From positions 4,380,476 through 4,444,475 of the forward strand of contig NC_051089.1 in the NCBI RefSeq assembly GCF_901709675.1: a stretch of 64,000 nucleotides of DNA. Direction: 5' to 3'. This document shows, piece by piece, positions 24,901 through 36,500 of the stretch. Numbering within the stretch: the first letter of the stretch is position 1; each line of letters starts with the position of its first letter. The notes under the pieces were generated by a model. It saw only the letters and a program-made list of their open reading frames with translations, had not been told where the DNA came from and searched no databases. The translations under genes and the position numbers were made by a program. The DNA is from Syngnathus acus (lineage: Eukaryota > Chordata > Actinopteri > Syngnathiformes > Syngnathidae).

Positions 24901-25590
24901 ATTTCAACTTCTTTCCTGGACCACTGGAATCATACGGATGTGTTAAAAAAGTATTCCAGCATTTAGTCAGGTACTTGACAGTATTGCTCTACAATAATGA
25001 CCACATTTTGCTGCTGTGGACTAAATTGAAGTTTTCTGAAGCTTTGATTTGATTTGACATTCCTTAATTAATCCCATCTGAGCTGCGATTGCTTGTTTCC
25101 ACAAACACAATATTAATCAGAAAGCTTTGTTTTGACTAATAGGGGTACATACAACATATTGTAAAGACAATTTTGAGGTCAACTTCCCTTTAAATTTGTA
25201 TTTGCTGTTCTTACTGCTAATAATTCCGACTTTTGGTCGACCCTGTCAGGTATTGATATAGCAAAAGTTCTATTATTGCACTTGTAGCAGCAACTGTATA
25301 ATACAGTATATGAGGTTTGTTCCCAAGTAAAATAGAGGCTGGTTATTGCCAATAATAATACTTTAATGACCAGTTATTTTCAACTGCTAATATGTAGATT
25401 TGGCCATAACTTTGCCACCACTGTTGGAGCTCCATTTTGCTGGAGGCTATTCCCCTCCTCCATCCTGCTCCCGCCCACCCTCTTCTTGTGCTTCATTCCA
25501 GCTGATTGCTCATTTTCTAATGCTAATGCTGCTACAGGCCACAGCTCGGGTTTCTCCCCTGTCAGCCGGCCACTGGGACTGTGGGACGGC
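24901..25590. other. AT-rich spacer, no gene seen
   Basis: Unique AT-rich DNA to about 25400, then C/T-rich complex sequence with chance frames on both strands. Nothing recognised. Confidence 0.35.
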
Positions 25591-25990
25591 TCTAATGGGC
25601 TCTGACAGGAGGGAACTGATCTCATTCAAAGGGGATTTCATATGTGGCATGAATGCGAGCACGCTCAATGGACATATTAATGCTCGTTATCATTCACGCA
25701 TTTTGTGGGCATAAAGCACCCTTTTTTTTTTCTTCCCAAGCGTCATGACTTAAAGGTGAGCGGGCCTATTCTTTTCGCTGCCTTTTAGAAGGTGGCAGTA
25801 AATAATAACATGGTGGGTGTTGTTTACAATTCGATTGCATGCCGGCAGAGAATAAGACAAAGGTCCATCCCGGTCACAAGAGACGCCAATGTGGGATCAG
25901 GCAGTCAATATTTAGCCTCCCTCCGCGCGATTTATGGCTGAAGCGGCTCCCTGTGCATTCAAAGTATTGTCTGTCTTAAGAAAAAGTGAA
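25590..25990. promoter_or_regulatory. Candidate conserved non-coding block L
   Basis: CAATGGACATATTAATGCTC near 25665, GCGCGATTTATGGCTG near 25925 and CATTCAAAGTATTGTCTG near 25957 sit in unrepeated sequence. Enhancer role inferred. Confidence 0.3.
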
Positions 25991-26027
25991 GGGGCGGACA
26001 AAAAAAAAAAAAAGGCGACAACAAAAA

Positions 26028-26085
26028 GCCATTAAAGTTCAGGTGAGGTTAACAGCGCAGTTGTTAAACCTGTTGCTGCGCTTTT
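26028..26085 (+). repeat. Copy 2 of a duplicated ~55-bp element
   Basis: The same 25 bp as 24037-24061, then CCTGTTGCTGCGC near 26069, in direct orientation about 2 kb away. It does not resemble any transposon end I know. Confidence 0.75.
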
Positions 26086-26109
26086 GTGCCATAATCACAA
26101 TAGTTTTCT

Positions 26110-27600
26110 GCTGGTTTTGGGACTTTAGATTACGGCTCTCATGTTCATGCGACGTTTTCCATTTTAGACTTATGAATAGTGTTTAGTTTGGATTCCTCGG
26201 GCTTGGGTTTTGCTGTTTTCGGGCACTTTTACACGACAACAAGCTAGTAAAAACAGCAGTGGCGTAGCCTGAGCTGCCAGCTCCCAATCAAATGTTGGAT
26301 GTATCTGAGCACTATATTGTAATTGTATGTTTCAAAGATCATAAAAACATATATTTTCTCTCGAATGTTTCCAAAACTAGTCACGGCCGACATTAAAACG
26401 ATATAACAAGCATGGTAAGCATTCATCAGAGGGTAAGGGGATGGTTGTGGTTTAGTTGACTCCCATGTTGCACACCACATAAAGTACAGGGGGTCCTCAC
26501 TTGACCGTAGCTAAGAAGACGTTCAGGAAGGCACGCTCACTTTACGCTGGACTTACTCTTTTTCTTTTGATTGTTTTGGATTCCTGCCCTAGAAATGCTT
26601 TTCCATTGAAAAACGTTTTTGTGACTTTACTACTACTTTTTTACTATTTTTTATTTTATTTATTTATTTATTTATTTATTTCTTATCTTTTTTCTTTTTA
26701 TTTATTATTTATTTATTTATTTTTAATTTTAATTTTTTTAATTCATGTCACAAATAAAATTTTCATTTTTTTACATAAAAAGAAGCTAACATTGAATTAT
26801 ATAGCAAATTTTACATGCAGACTTGCAAGAAAATGATGGAAAAAAATTATCTGTAGTATGCATGCCAAGCCAGTAGTTGGCAATAGTAGCGAGTCCGCCA
26901 CACAGAAAATCAAAATTTCTCATTACACTATTGTTAATTGAACAACTTTTAATGAGGGAAGACATTTAACATGATATAAAAACAATAGGTGTGAAGACAC
27001 CTGGTGTGTTTTGGTTACACTGCCAACTAGGGGTCGGCATGTGCACTACATCTTTTTTGTCAATTTCCAATCAGTGGTTACATTTTGTGTCAAGCACAAC
27101 CCTTTGACTACAAACAAAGATTTTTGTTGTGTTGAATCGTTTATTTAGTTTGTTTCTTAATCTTTTTTGTTACATTATCCAAGAACAAACTAAATTTCAA
27201 GGGATGCTGATCCAGCATTTGTACAGCCTTGTGGAGAGCCTAGATTTTCTTTTGTTATTTTTCAAAGCCAATCAACTCATCACTTTGTTGGTTTTTGGTG
27301 TCATTTCCAATGTTTATCGTTGTAAGTGCTTCTTCCTTTCATTCAGTTGATTTATATCATTAATTTGGCCTCTGTATACAAAAGATGAAACGTTCCCTGC
27401 CTGCCTTTAAAAGTATAAATAGTATCACAGTTTCAAATTATAAATACTTAAATTACCATCCTTATGCAACAAAAAAGTTCACATGGATGAAAGCTCTAGT
27501 CAACATGTGGAGAGTTTTGGAATAAACACGTTTTGTTAGGGAGGGCAAACCCTTTTTTGCACAAAATACAGCACGCACCACAATTAAACGTTTCAGGCAG
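26110..27600. other. AT-rich spacer with TTTA tract
   Basis: A long T/A-rich (TTTA)n-like tract at about 26640-26745 explains the apparent hydrophobic 111-codon frame there. No gene recognised. Confidence 0.45.
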
Positions 27601-28960
27601 GATGCTCATCAGAGTGCGGTTTCCCCCCCAAAAAAACTTCCATACAAAACAAACAAATCTAGCTCTATAAATGGAAGAAGCAGATGGAGAAAGTCATATT
27701 TGGGCATATAAATGCATGCGGCAGAGAGAAGGAAGTACAATAAGGAAAGGTTGCCTCGGCCGCGGTTGCCGCAACCCGATCTGCTACCTGGCCAAGAAAT
27801 ATGTCTCCATCTCATGCAGCAGCCCCGAAGGAAAAATAAACTCATGATGCAGCAATCAAAAGGATCAAACGGAGCACATTCATCAACAATTGGAGAACAG
27901 AAAGTCAAGAAGGATTCCCGCAGCAGCATCTTGGGAGGTGTTATGCTGACAGCTGCACAGGAAGTTGCATTGCCCCCCAACCCACCAACCTCACCACGCG
28001 ACGAGGTGTCACCAGACTTTTTTTTTTTTTTAACATTTAATGACGCGCCACCTTCGAGTGGCGCTCCCGCATCCTGATCATTTGAATGCCACCGCGTGCC
28101 AACAAGATGAATGCAGCAGGCTGTTTTGTTCAAACAAGCGCAATGTGTTGTCATGGAAAACTATCGGGATTAACAAAAGTCAGGGCCCGGCGTACATACA
28201 CTTTGGAAAATGACACAAATTTGAATCAGAGATGGCTTTATATGTTCCTAAACGTGTTTTGACGCTGAGTATTAAAAAAAAGTCTTCTTTTTTGCTAGCA
28301 CATCATGTTTTTTTGTTGTTGTTGGTGTTTGTGTCAAATGTCAGCTGTTTGCCCAAAAAATATGACGGTTACGCTTTCAGAAGAGACCAAAGTGTATTTA
28401 ACCCGTTTCACTCGGAAGCTTCTTTTGTGGCGTAATCAAAGAGATGTTCGAGCGAGCGTAAAGCGTAACCAACGACATCCCACAAAGTGTTCTTCTTGCG
28501 TACAGCGAGGGGCGTCGGCAGCCGGGCCGGACATTTTTTAGCCGCCAACGGCCCGGAAAATCCCGCCGACATGAGCGAGCATTGTGAGAGCGACTTTAGC
28601 TTTCACAGTCCAGAGATCAAAACGGCAGCGGCCATGTATCCAGGGAAGCGCCCGCCGTCCTTCTGGCTCAACTTGAACACAGATATAATGGTGACAGGAA
28701 GCCGAGGCGCTCACTTGTACAGCCGATTATGGGCAGAGCCATGGGGGCGGCTTTTCTACACTTTGCTTGTGTGGCGCTAGACGCCCAGGCGTATGATTAA
28801 CTTCTCCCCCTGAGCCTTTGAAGGTGGAAGAAGCTAGTCTAGCAAAGCAAGACTAACACCGTAAAATGTCTCAAAAGTCGCAATCAAAATAAGTCCTGCC
28901 ATAATTTACACCGCACACGACGTCTGCATAATTGCTTTGAAGCGTTACAATCCTAATTGG
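27600..28960. other. Non-coding, open frames without gene support
   Basis: A minus-strand frame of 181 codons (27609-28154) overlaps a plus-strand frame of 121 codons; neither has a domain or splice context that I recognise. A T-run lies at 28018-28031. 28480-28780 is GC-richer and complex and may be regulatory. Confidence 0.35.
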
Positions 28961-29122
28961 ATGGCTCGGTGGGGCACTGGTTAGCACGTCCGCTTTACAG
29001 TTAGGAGGGTGCGGGTTCGATTCCACCTCCTTCCCTCTTTGTGTGGAGTTTGCATGTTCTCCCCGTGCCCGCGTGGGTTTTCTCTGGGAACTCCGTTTTT
29101 CTCCCACATCCCGAAAACGAGC
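28961..29122 (+). mobile_element. tRNA-derived SINE (fish type)
   Basis: The tRNA-like head has an A box TGGTTAGCACG (28978-28988) and a perfect B box GGTTCGATTCC (29014-29024). The body runs through GTGTGGAGTTTGCATGTTCT and CCCCGTGCCCGCGTGGG, the signature of widespread fish SINEs (cichlid AFC type). It is cut off at the left end of the palindromic element, so the element probably inserted into the SINE or the two recombined. Confidence 0.85.
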
Positions 29123-29796
29123 TAGTGTTGGCTCGTGAGTGAACGATTCGTTCAAAAGAACGAAGTTTTTTTCAGTTCATATGACTTCAACCAGTAGGTG
29201 TCGGTAATGCGCATTGAAGCTGGTGCCACCTCGCCGTAAAACAAAACGAAGAAGAAAATGACGTAATTTCCCGTTGACTAACGAGTCGTGAATTGCATTT
29301 GCCGTTCACCAACTGAACGGAACTGTGAGAAAACGAGTCAGTGATTTGCATTTCCAGTTCATCGCGAGAACGGATCAGTGAGGGAACGAATCCTGACTTT
29401 CCCGTTCGCGAACGAGTTAATGGGTGAACTGCCTTCCCGTGCATCAATGGATCAGTCAGTGAACGGGTTGCGTCTCCCTCCTGGCGTGAACTATGTAAGC
29501 CAGAATGTAGATTTACGATTTGCCAAGGAAAGAAACAACCACTCACTGAAACGCCACTTCTTTTATGCACGTTTTCTCCAAGCTAACGGTTAACTTTATT
29601 GCACGAAGGGATGCGCCGTTATGCAACAACGGGGAGATTATGCTTCTCTTTAGGTAATCTTGATTTTATAACACTTATAGTAGTTTTAAAATAACGTGTA
29701 TGCATATATACGCCTAAATATTGTTATCCAATATATCTACTGCAATTTCACATTAGATTGCTGGTTTGAAATGTACTTTTATTATTATTATTATTA

Positions 29797-30165
29797 TTTA
29801 TTTTAATAAACATTCAAACCTGTTAAAACTTGTCTGGTGTTTTATTCCTTGTTTTTATTTTTTTGGGCATGAAAACAAAAATCTGACATTTGGTTAACTG
29901 CTTTATATGACAATATGTATATGTGTTTCACGTGTGTAATATGTGTTGGTGTCCCCCAAAATAACTAATTTAATTTACTTTTATTATTTTTATTATTTAT
30001 TTTAATAAACATTCAAACCTGTTAAAACTTGTCTGGTGTTTTATTCCTTGTTTTTATTTTTTTGGGCATGAAAACAAAAATCTGACATTTGGTTAACTGC
30101 TTTATATGACAATATGTATATGTGTTTCACGTTGTGTAATGTGTTGGTGTCCCCCAAAATAAAGA
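29797..30165 (+). repeat. Direct duplication inside the left arm
   Basis: A ~165-bp segment beginning ATTTTAATAAACATTCAAAC occurs at about 29799-29963 and again at about 29997-30163, nearly identical. Its counterpart in the right arm is single. Confidence 0.8.
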
Positions 30166-30482
30166 GCAAGTAGTCAAATACACATTCTTGACACGTACAA
30201 AAAATGCATAAAGTTATTAGGTACACCTGAAAATGGTGGTGTACCTAATGGAGTGTCCGTGTTACGTCACAGATCAACCAGCCAATCAGGAGGTGGGGGT
30301 GAGGGCGGGTGTGGCACTTTTCACTTTCAGTTCAGCATTGGCCATGATTTTTCCCTAATGAACTGGCCTGTTATTAGGTACACTTGAAAATGGCGGTGTA
30401 CCTAATGGAGTGTCCAAGTGAGGTCACAGATCAACCAGCCAATCAGAAAGTGGGGGTGAGGGTGGGTGTGGCACTTTTCACT

Positions 30483-31995
30483 TAAACCACCCCTGGCACC
30501 CCTGCCAACCTCCAGTCCTCGAAGGGCCGCGTTCCAACATGTTTTCCAAGTGACCCTCGTTAAGCGCACCTGCGTGAAAAGTTTTAGCTCCTTTCACGTT
30601 CCGCAGGAGCTAAAACTTTTCACGCAGGTGCACTTAACGAGGGAATAACACGGACACTCCATTAGGTACACCGCCATATTCAAGTGTACCTAATAACAGG
30701 CCACTTTATTAGGGAAATATCATGGTCAAAGGTCAACGGTGTCAAGCTCTAGTCCTTTGGGCCGCGTTCCAATATGTTTTCCAAGTTAACCTCGTTAAAC
30801 GCACCTGCGTGAAAAGTTTTAGCTCTTTTCACGTTCCGCAGGAGCTAAAACTTTTCACGCAGGTGCAATTAACGAGGCAATCACACGGACACTCCATTAG
30901 GTACACCGCCATTTTCAAGTGTACCTAATAACAGGCCACTTTATTAGGGAAATATCATGGTCAAAGGTCACAGGTGTCAAGCTCTAGTCCTCGGGGCCGC
31001 GTTCCAACATGTTTTCCAAGTGACCCTCGTTAAGCGCACCTGCGTGAAAAGTTTTTGGTCACTTTCACGTTCCGCAGGAGCTAAAACTTTTCACGCAGGT
31101 GCACTTAACGAGGGAATCACACGGACACTCCATTAGGTACACCGCCATTTTCAAGTGTACCTAATAACAGGCCACTTTATTAGGGAAATATCATGGTCAA
31201 AGGTCAACGGTGTCAAGCTCTAGTCCTTTGGGCCGCGTTCCAATATGTTTTCCAAGTTAACCTCGTTAAACGCACCTGCGTGAAAAGTTTTAGCTCTTTT
31301 CACGTTCCGCAGGAGCTAAAACTTTATACGCAGGTGCACTTAACGAGGGAATCACACGGACACTCCATTAGGTACACCGCCATTTTCAAGTGTACCTAAT
31401 AACAGGCCACTTTATTAGGGAAATATCATGGTCAAAGGTCAACGGTGTCAAGCTCTAGTCCTTTGGGCCGCGTTCCAATATGTTTTCCAAGTTAACCTCG
31501 TTAAACGCACCTGCGTGAAAAGTTTTAGCTCTTTTCACGTTCCGCAGGAGCTAAAACTTTTCACGCAGGTGCAATTAACGAGGCAATCACACGGACACTC
31601 CATTAGGTACACCGCCATTTTCAAGTGTACCTAATAACAGGCAACTTTATTAGGGAAATATCATGGTCAAAGGTCACAGGTGTCAAGCTCTAGTCCTCGG
31701 GGCCGCGTTCCAACATGTTTTCCAAGTTACCCTCGTTAAGCGCACCTGCGTGAAAAGTTTTTGGTCACTTTCACGTTCCACAGGAGCTAAAACTTTTCAC
31801 GCAGGTGCACTTAACGAGGGAATCACACGGACACTCCATTAGGTACACCGCCATTTTCAAGCGTACCTAATAACAGGCCACTTTATTAGGGAAATATCAT
31901 GTTCAAAGGTCACAGGTGTCAAGTTCTAGTCCTCGGGGCCGCGTTCCAACATGTTTTCCAAGATTCCCTTGTTAAGTGCACCTGCGTGAAAAGTT
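30483..31995 (+). repeat. ~235-bp tandem array with hairpin in each unit
   Basis: Unit starts (CATGGTCAAAGGTCA) lie at 30721, 30956, 31192, 31427, 31662 and 31898 (last one CATGTTC), a period of 235-236 bp, with a partial earlier unit from about 30483. Two unit types alternate: A (TCCTTTGGGCC) and B (TCCTCGGGGCC). Most units carry an inverted repeat, for example 30554-30591 with 30606-30643 (37 of 38 pairs, 14-nt loop). The repeated 68-codon frames are by-products of the array. Confidence 0.88.
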
Positions 31996-32091
31996 TTTGT
32001 TCATTTTCACGTTGTTTCCATTGTTTTGATCTGCCAACTTCGGGGTGGGGTCACCTTATGTATTTACACATAAATACTTGCATACAAAGCG

Positions 32092-32215
32092 AGGTTCCAA
32101 TTCTAAAAGCACGTTTAGGTTTATGCTCACACCTGGGATCGAACCAGGTACCTACCGAGCAAGAGCCCTTGTCACTGACCAGCCGGCTATTTCTACCTGG
32201 CATCCCTTGGCCGTC
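32092..32215 (-). mobile_element. tRNA-like SINE head fragment
   Basis: On the minus strand CCTGGTTCGATCCCAGG gives a perfect B box GGTTCGATCCC, preceded by GGCTGGTCAGTGAC resembling an A box. It sits inside the palindromic element between the tandem array and the right inner arm. It is not a functional tRNA: no acceptor-stem pairing was found. Confidence 0.5.
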
Positions 32216-33461
32216 TGCACTCTTTTGTACTAGTAATGTGCATTTCATTTGAGTGAACAATCTTTAGAATCGGTTCATTCAAAAGATTTGTTGAAAAGAA
32301 TCGTTTGCTACACTTTCTTATTTATTTATTCATTCATTTATTTTTTTTTTTACCTCGTGTAGTGTACCTATTGAAGTGTCCATGAGGTGTACCTAATCAC
32401 AGGCCACTTCATTAGGGAAAAAGCTTAAGTGAAAGTGAAAAGTGCCACACCCGCCCTCACCCCCACCTCCTGATTGGCCGTTTGATCTGTGACGTCATTC
32501 GGACACTCTTTTAGGTACACCGTCATTTTCAGGTTCGTTCGCGAAGATTCACGAGTGAGTGACAGCCGACACACGTTATGCCGACATTGATGTTTTAATT
32601 TTGTATTTGTTGGATGGTGTTATTATACCGAATGTGTTTGAATAAAAGGTTGGAAAAAAAATCCGTTATGCCGACATTTATTATTTTGGGGGGACACCAA
32701 CTCATACAACAACGTAAAACACATTGTCATAAAGCAGTTAACCAAATGTCAGATTTTTATGTTTTAATTGGCGAATATAAAAACAAGGAATAAAACACCA
32801 GACAAGTTTTAACGTAAATGTTTATTTAATAATAATAATAATAATAATAATGATAATATCAAAATTAAACTTCCAACCAGCAATCCAATGTGAAATTGCA
32901 GTAGATTTATTGGAAAACAATATTTAGGCATATATATGCATACATGTTATTTAAAAACTACTATAAGTGTTATAAAATCAAGATTACCCAAAGAGAAGCA
33001 TAATCTCCCCGTTGTTGCATAACGGCGCATCCCTTCATGCAATAAAGTTAGCCGTTAACTTGGAGAAAACGCGCATAAAAGAAGTGGTGTTTCAGTGAGT
33101 GAGTTCTTTCTTTCCTTGGCAAATCGTAAATCTACTTTCTAGCTTACATAGTTCACGCCAGGAGACGCAACACGTTCACTGACTGATCCGTTAATGCACG
33201 GGAAGGCAGTTTACCCACCCATTAACTCGTTCGCGTACGGGAAAGTCAGGATTCGCTCCCTCACTGATCCGTTCTCGCGATGAACTGGAAATACAAATCA
33301 CTCACTCACTGACTCGTTCACTCACAGATCTGTTTAGTTCATTTTCTTCTTCGTTATGTTTTACGGCGAGGTGGCACCACTTTAGGAAGTGATTCATTCA
33401 CTCTCGTTCACTGAAAGAAAATGTTCTTTTGAACGAATCGTTCACTCACGAGCCAACACTA

Positions 33462-34849
<1,388 letters not shown>

Positions 34850-35110
34850 CACAACTCACACAATCGGAGCGCGTCATTATCCCCGCACGCTGGCGCCTGT
34901 CACTCAGCGGGGGTCCGAGGCTGCGCTGTGCGGCGACCCATCGACAGGCGTCTGCGTCAATGGCTGACAAAGCTCCAGGCACCGGGCTGTAATTGGAAGG
35001 AGCGGCCTAATCCTCACATCAAGACGTGCTCATTGACAAACAGAGCGGGCAGACGTCCCGCTAGTGCCTTATTAGCAGAGCGGTCACTAATGTTACCGTC
35101 CCCCCCAAAA
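34850..35110. promoter_or_regulatory. Candidate conserved non-coding block M
   Basis: GC-richer complex sequence with GGGCTGTAATTGGAAGG near 34983, GCGGCCTAATCC near 35001 and TGCCTTATTAGCAGAGCGG near 35065. Unrepeated; enhancer role inferred. Confidence 0.35.
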
Positions 35111-35845
35111 AAACTCACCCGACTTGATCCAAGTCGACGCCTGCGTTGCATAAAACCAACAAATATTTGACCATTTTGTATCATTCACAGGTTCCTGGAG
35201 TAAACAGGAAGTGAATATCCAGAAGCCAACGATACCACAAAATGGAATCCAAGGAGGGCAAATTTACAAGACAATGTTTGCCATCGTATTTGCTGCTCCG
35301 GTTCGAATCAATATGCACTTGAAAGAGTCAAACAACAACGATAGACAAGTGACATTGACAAGCCTCTCGTGGCTAAGCGTTCAGATGGAAGCTCGCAGCC
35401 GCTGTACAAATAGCCGCCGTGTTTGCCGGGAAATCGCACCGGCAATTTTGTAATCCGCTCTCGGACGACGGGAGCTGTGTTGTTGAAAAAGACGACGCGT
35501 TGGCAAAGCCAATTGGTGGCCTTGCATGCACTTCCTGTCGGCGTGGAGACAAGAAGGATGGAAAACGTGAACATTTGAGCTGATTTGAGACTACAAAGAC
35601 TACAAAATTGTTACGAAAAAAACCCAGCCTATATGGGCCAGTCGCCATTTTGCGTAGGCCATACTAAAGAGAAGAAAAGCATATTGAATAAGGATTTAAG
35701 TTTATTTGAATGTTTTATTTCCTGTGAAATTCATTCTATTTTCCTTTGTTTTTGTCAACATTTGCATCACAATGTCATTAAAACTTGGAGACAGACTGTG
35801 AACGTTTCTATTTTATTTAGCTTTAGCTAATTTTCATTCACTACT
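35111..35845. other. Non-coding spacer
   Basis: Complex to about 35560, AT-rich after. No exon, RNA or transposon recognised. Confidence 0.35.
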
Positions 35846-36060
35846 GGGTTTCAAACTAGGGTTGCACATTATGGTTACAGTTTCCAACTAGGGTTAGGAT
35901 TTCAAACTATGGTTTAAAACTAGGGTTATAGTTTCAAACTAGGGTTAGGGTTTCAAACTAAGGTTTAAAAGTAGGGTTAGGATTTCAAATTAGGGTTTCA
36001 AACTAGGGTTACAGTTTCAAATTATGGTTTCAAACTCGGGGTACAGTTTCAAACTAGGAT
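35846..36060 (+). repeat. TTAGGG-like minisatellite
   Basis: About ten degenerate copies of a 16-20 bp unit TTTCAAACTAGGGTTAGG, with variants AACTATGG and AAGTAGGG. The GGGTTAGG core resembles vertebrate telomere sequence, but the unit also contains TTTCAAACTA, so it is a minisatellite and not an interstitial telomere. Confidence 0.85.
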
Positions 36061-36239
36061 ATTTCCCACCCAATGTCAGCAAGAAACCAAAGATCTGTGG
36101 TAATACTGCAAGACGCAACCCCACACCCATTTATTGATCCACAGAAGGAGAAACAAGCACTTTCAGGGCTGGTGATGCTGCACTTTATCCCCCCCTCCCC
36201 CAAGAAACAAGTGCATCAACAGACCCCTCCCTCCCTGCC

Positions 36240-36500
36240 GCCGATCTATATATATGACGGAAATTAAACGGCATAATCAAATTGTTTGCGCAACCATTTA
36301 GCATCTGTTTGGCTGGCTCGCCCCAGGCCAAAGTGACCACTGGAGACTGGCCGTCCGGCAGCCAGTAACAAAGTAGCGCAATAACTAACGGCGATTAAGG
36401 CCTTATTGATGGCCTGTGACACGCGGCGCTCCGAAAGATGCCGTACGGTCAAATAGCTGCAATAATTAAGTATATGAGGGTCGGTCAATTTTATCTGCTG
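36240..36500. promoter_or_regulatory. Candidate conserved non-coding block N
   Basis: Unrepeated complex sequence with GGCATAATCAAATTGTTTGC near 36270, TAACGGCGATTAAGGCC near 36386 and GCAATAATTAAGTATATGAG near 36459. Lies about 6 kb downstream of the sall1 stop. Enhancer role inferred. Confidence 0.42.

Larger units (their letters stand above)
29123..33461. mobile_element. Large nested-palindrome element with long terminal inverted repeats, no transposase
   Basis: The ends are TAGTGTTGGCTCGTGAGTGA at left and its reverse complement at right (to 33461). The outer arms pair 29123-29965 with 32688-33461, diverged by small indels. Inner arms pair 30215-30483 with 32380-32540, sharing TTAGGTACACC and GTGGCACTTTTCACTT motifs. 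The core is the 235-bp tandem array. No protein domain is encoded. The TAGTGTTGG ends suggest hAT, but flanking 8-mers do not match; a TA duplication is possible. Non-autonomous or foldback-type element inferred. Confidence 0.75.

Noticed and set aside
27609-28154. 181-codon minus-strand open frame
   Set aside because: No domain, low-complexity K-run from a homopolymer, overlaps an equally open opposite-strand frame; chance frame.
28961-29035. tRNA gene
   Set aside because: A and B boxes are present but the head leads straight into a SINE body and the cloverleaf is not intact.
30722-31634. Three near-identical 68-codon frames
   Set aside because: They arise from the 235-bp tandem array; identity comes from DNA repeat homogenisation, and the frame crosses the hairpin.
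30483-31995. CRISPR array
   Set aside because: Units are contiguous 235-bp repeats without spacers in a vertebrate genome.
32092-32215. tRNA gene on the minus strand
   Set aside because: Good B box but no acceptor-stem pairing; fits a SINE head.
35846-36060. Interstitial telomere
   Set aside because: The unit is 16-20 bp with non-telomeric bases; no (TTAGGG)n run is present.
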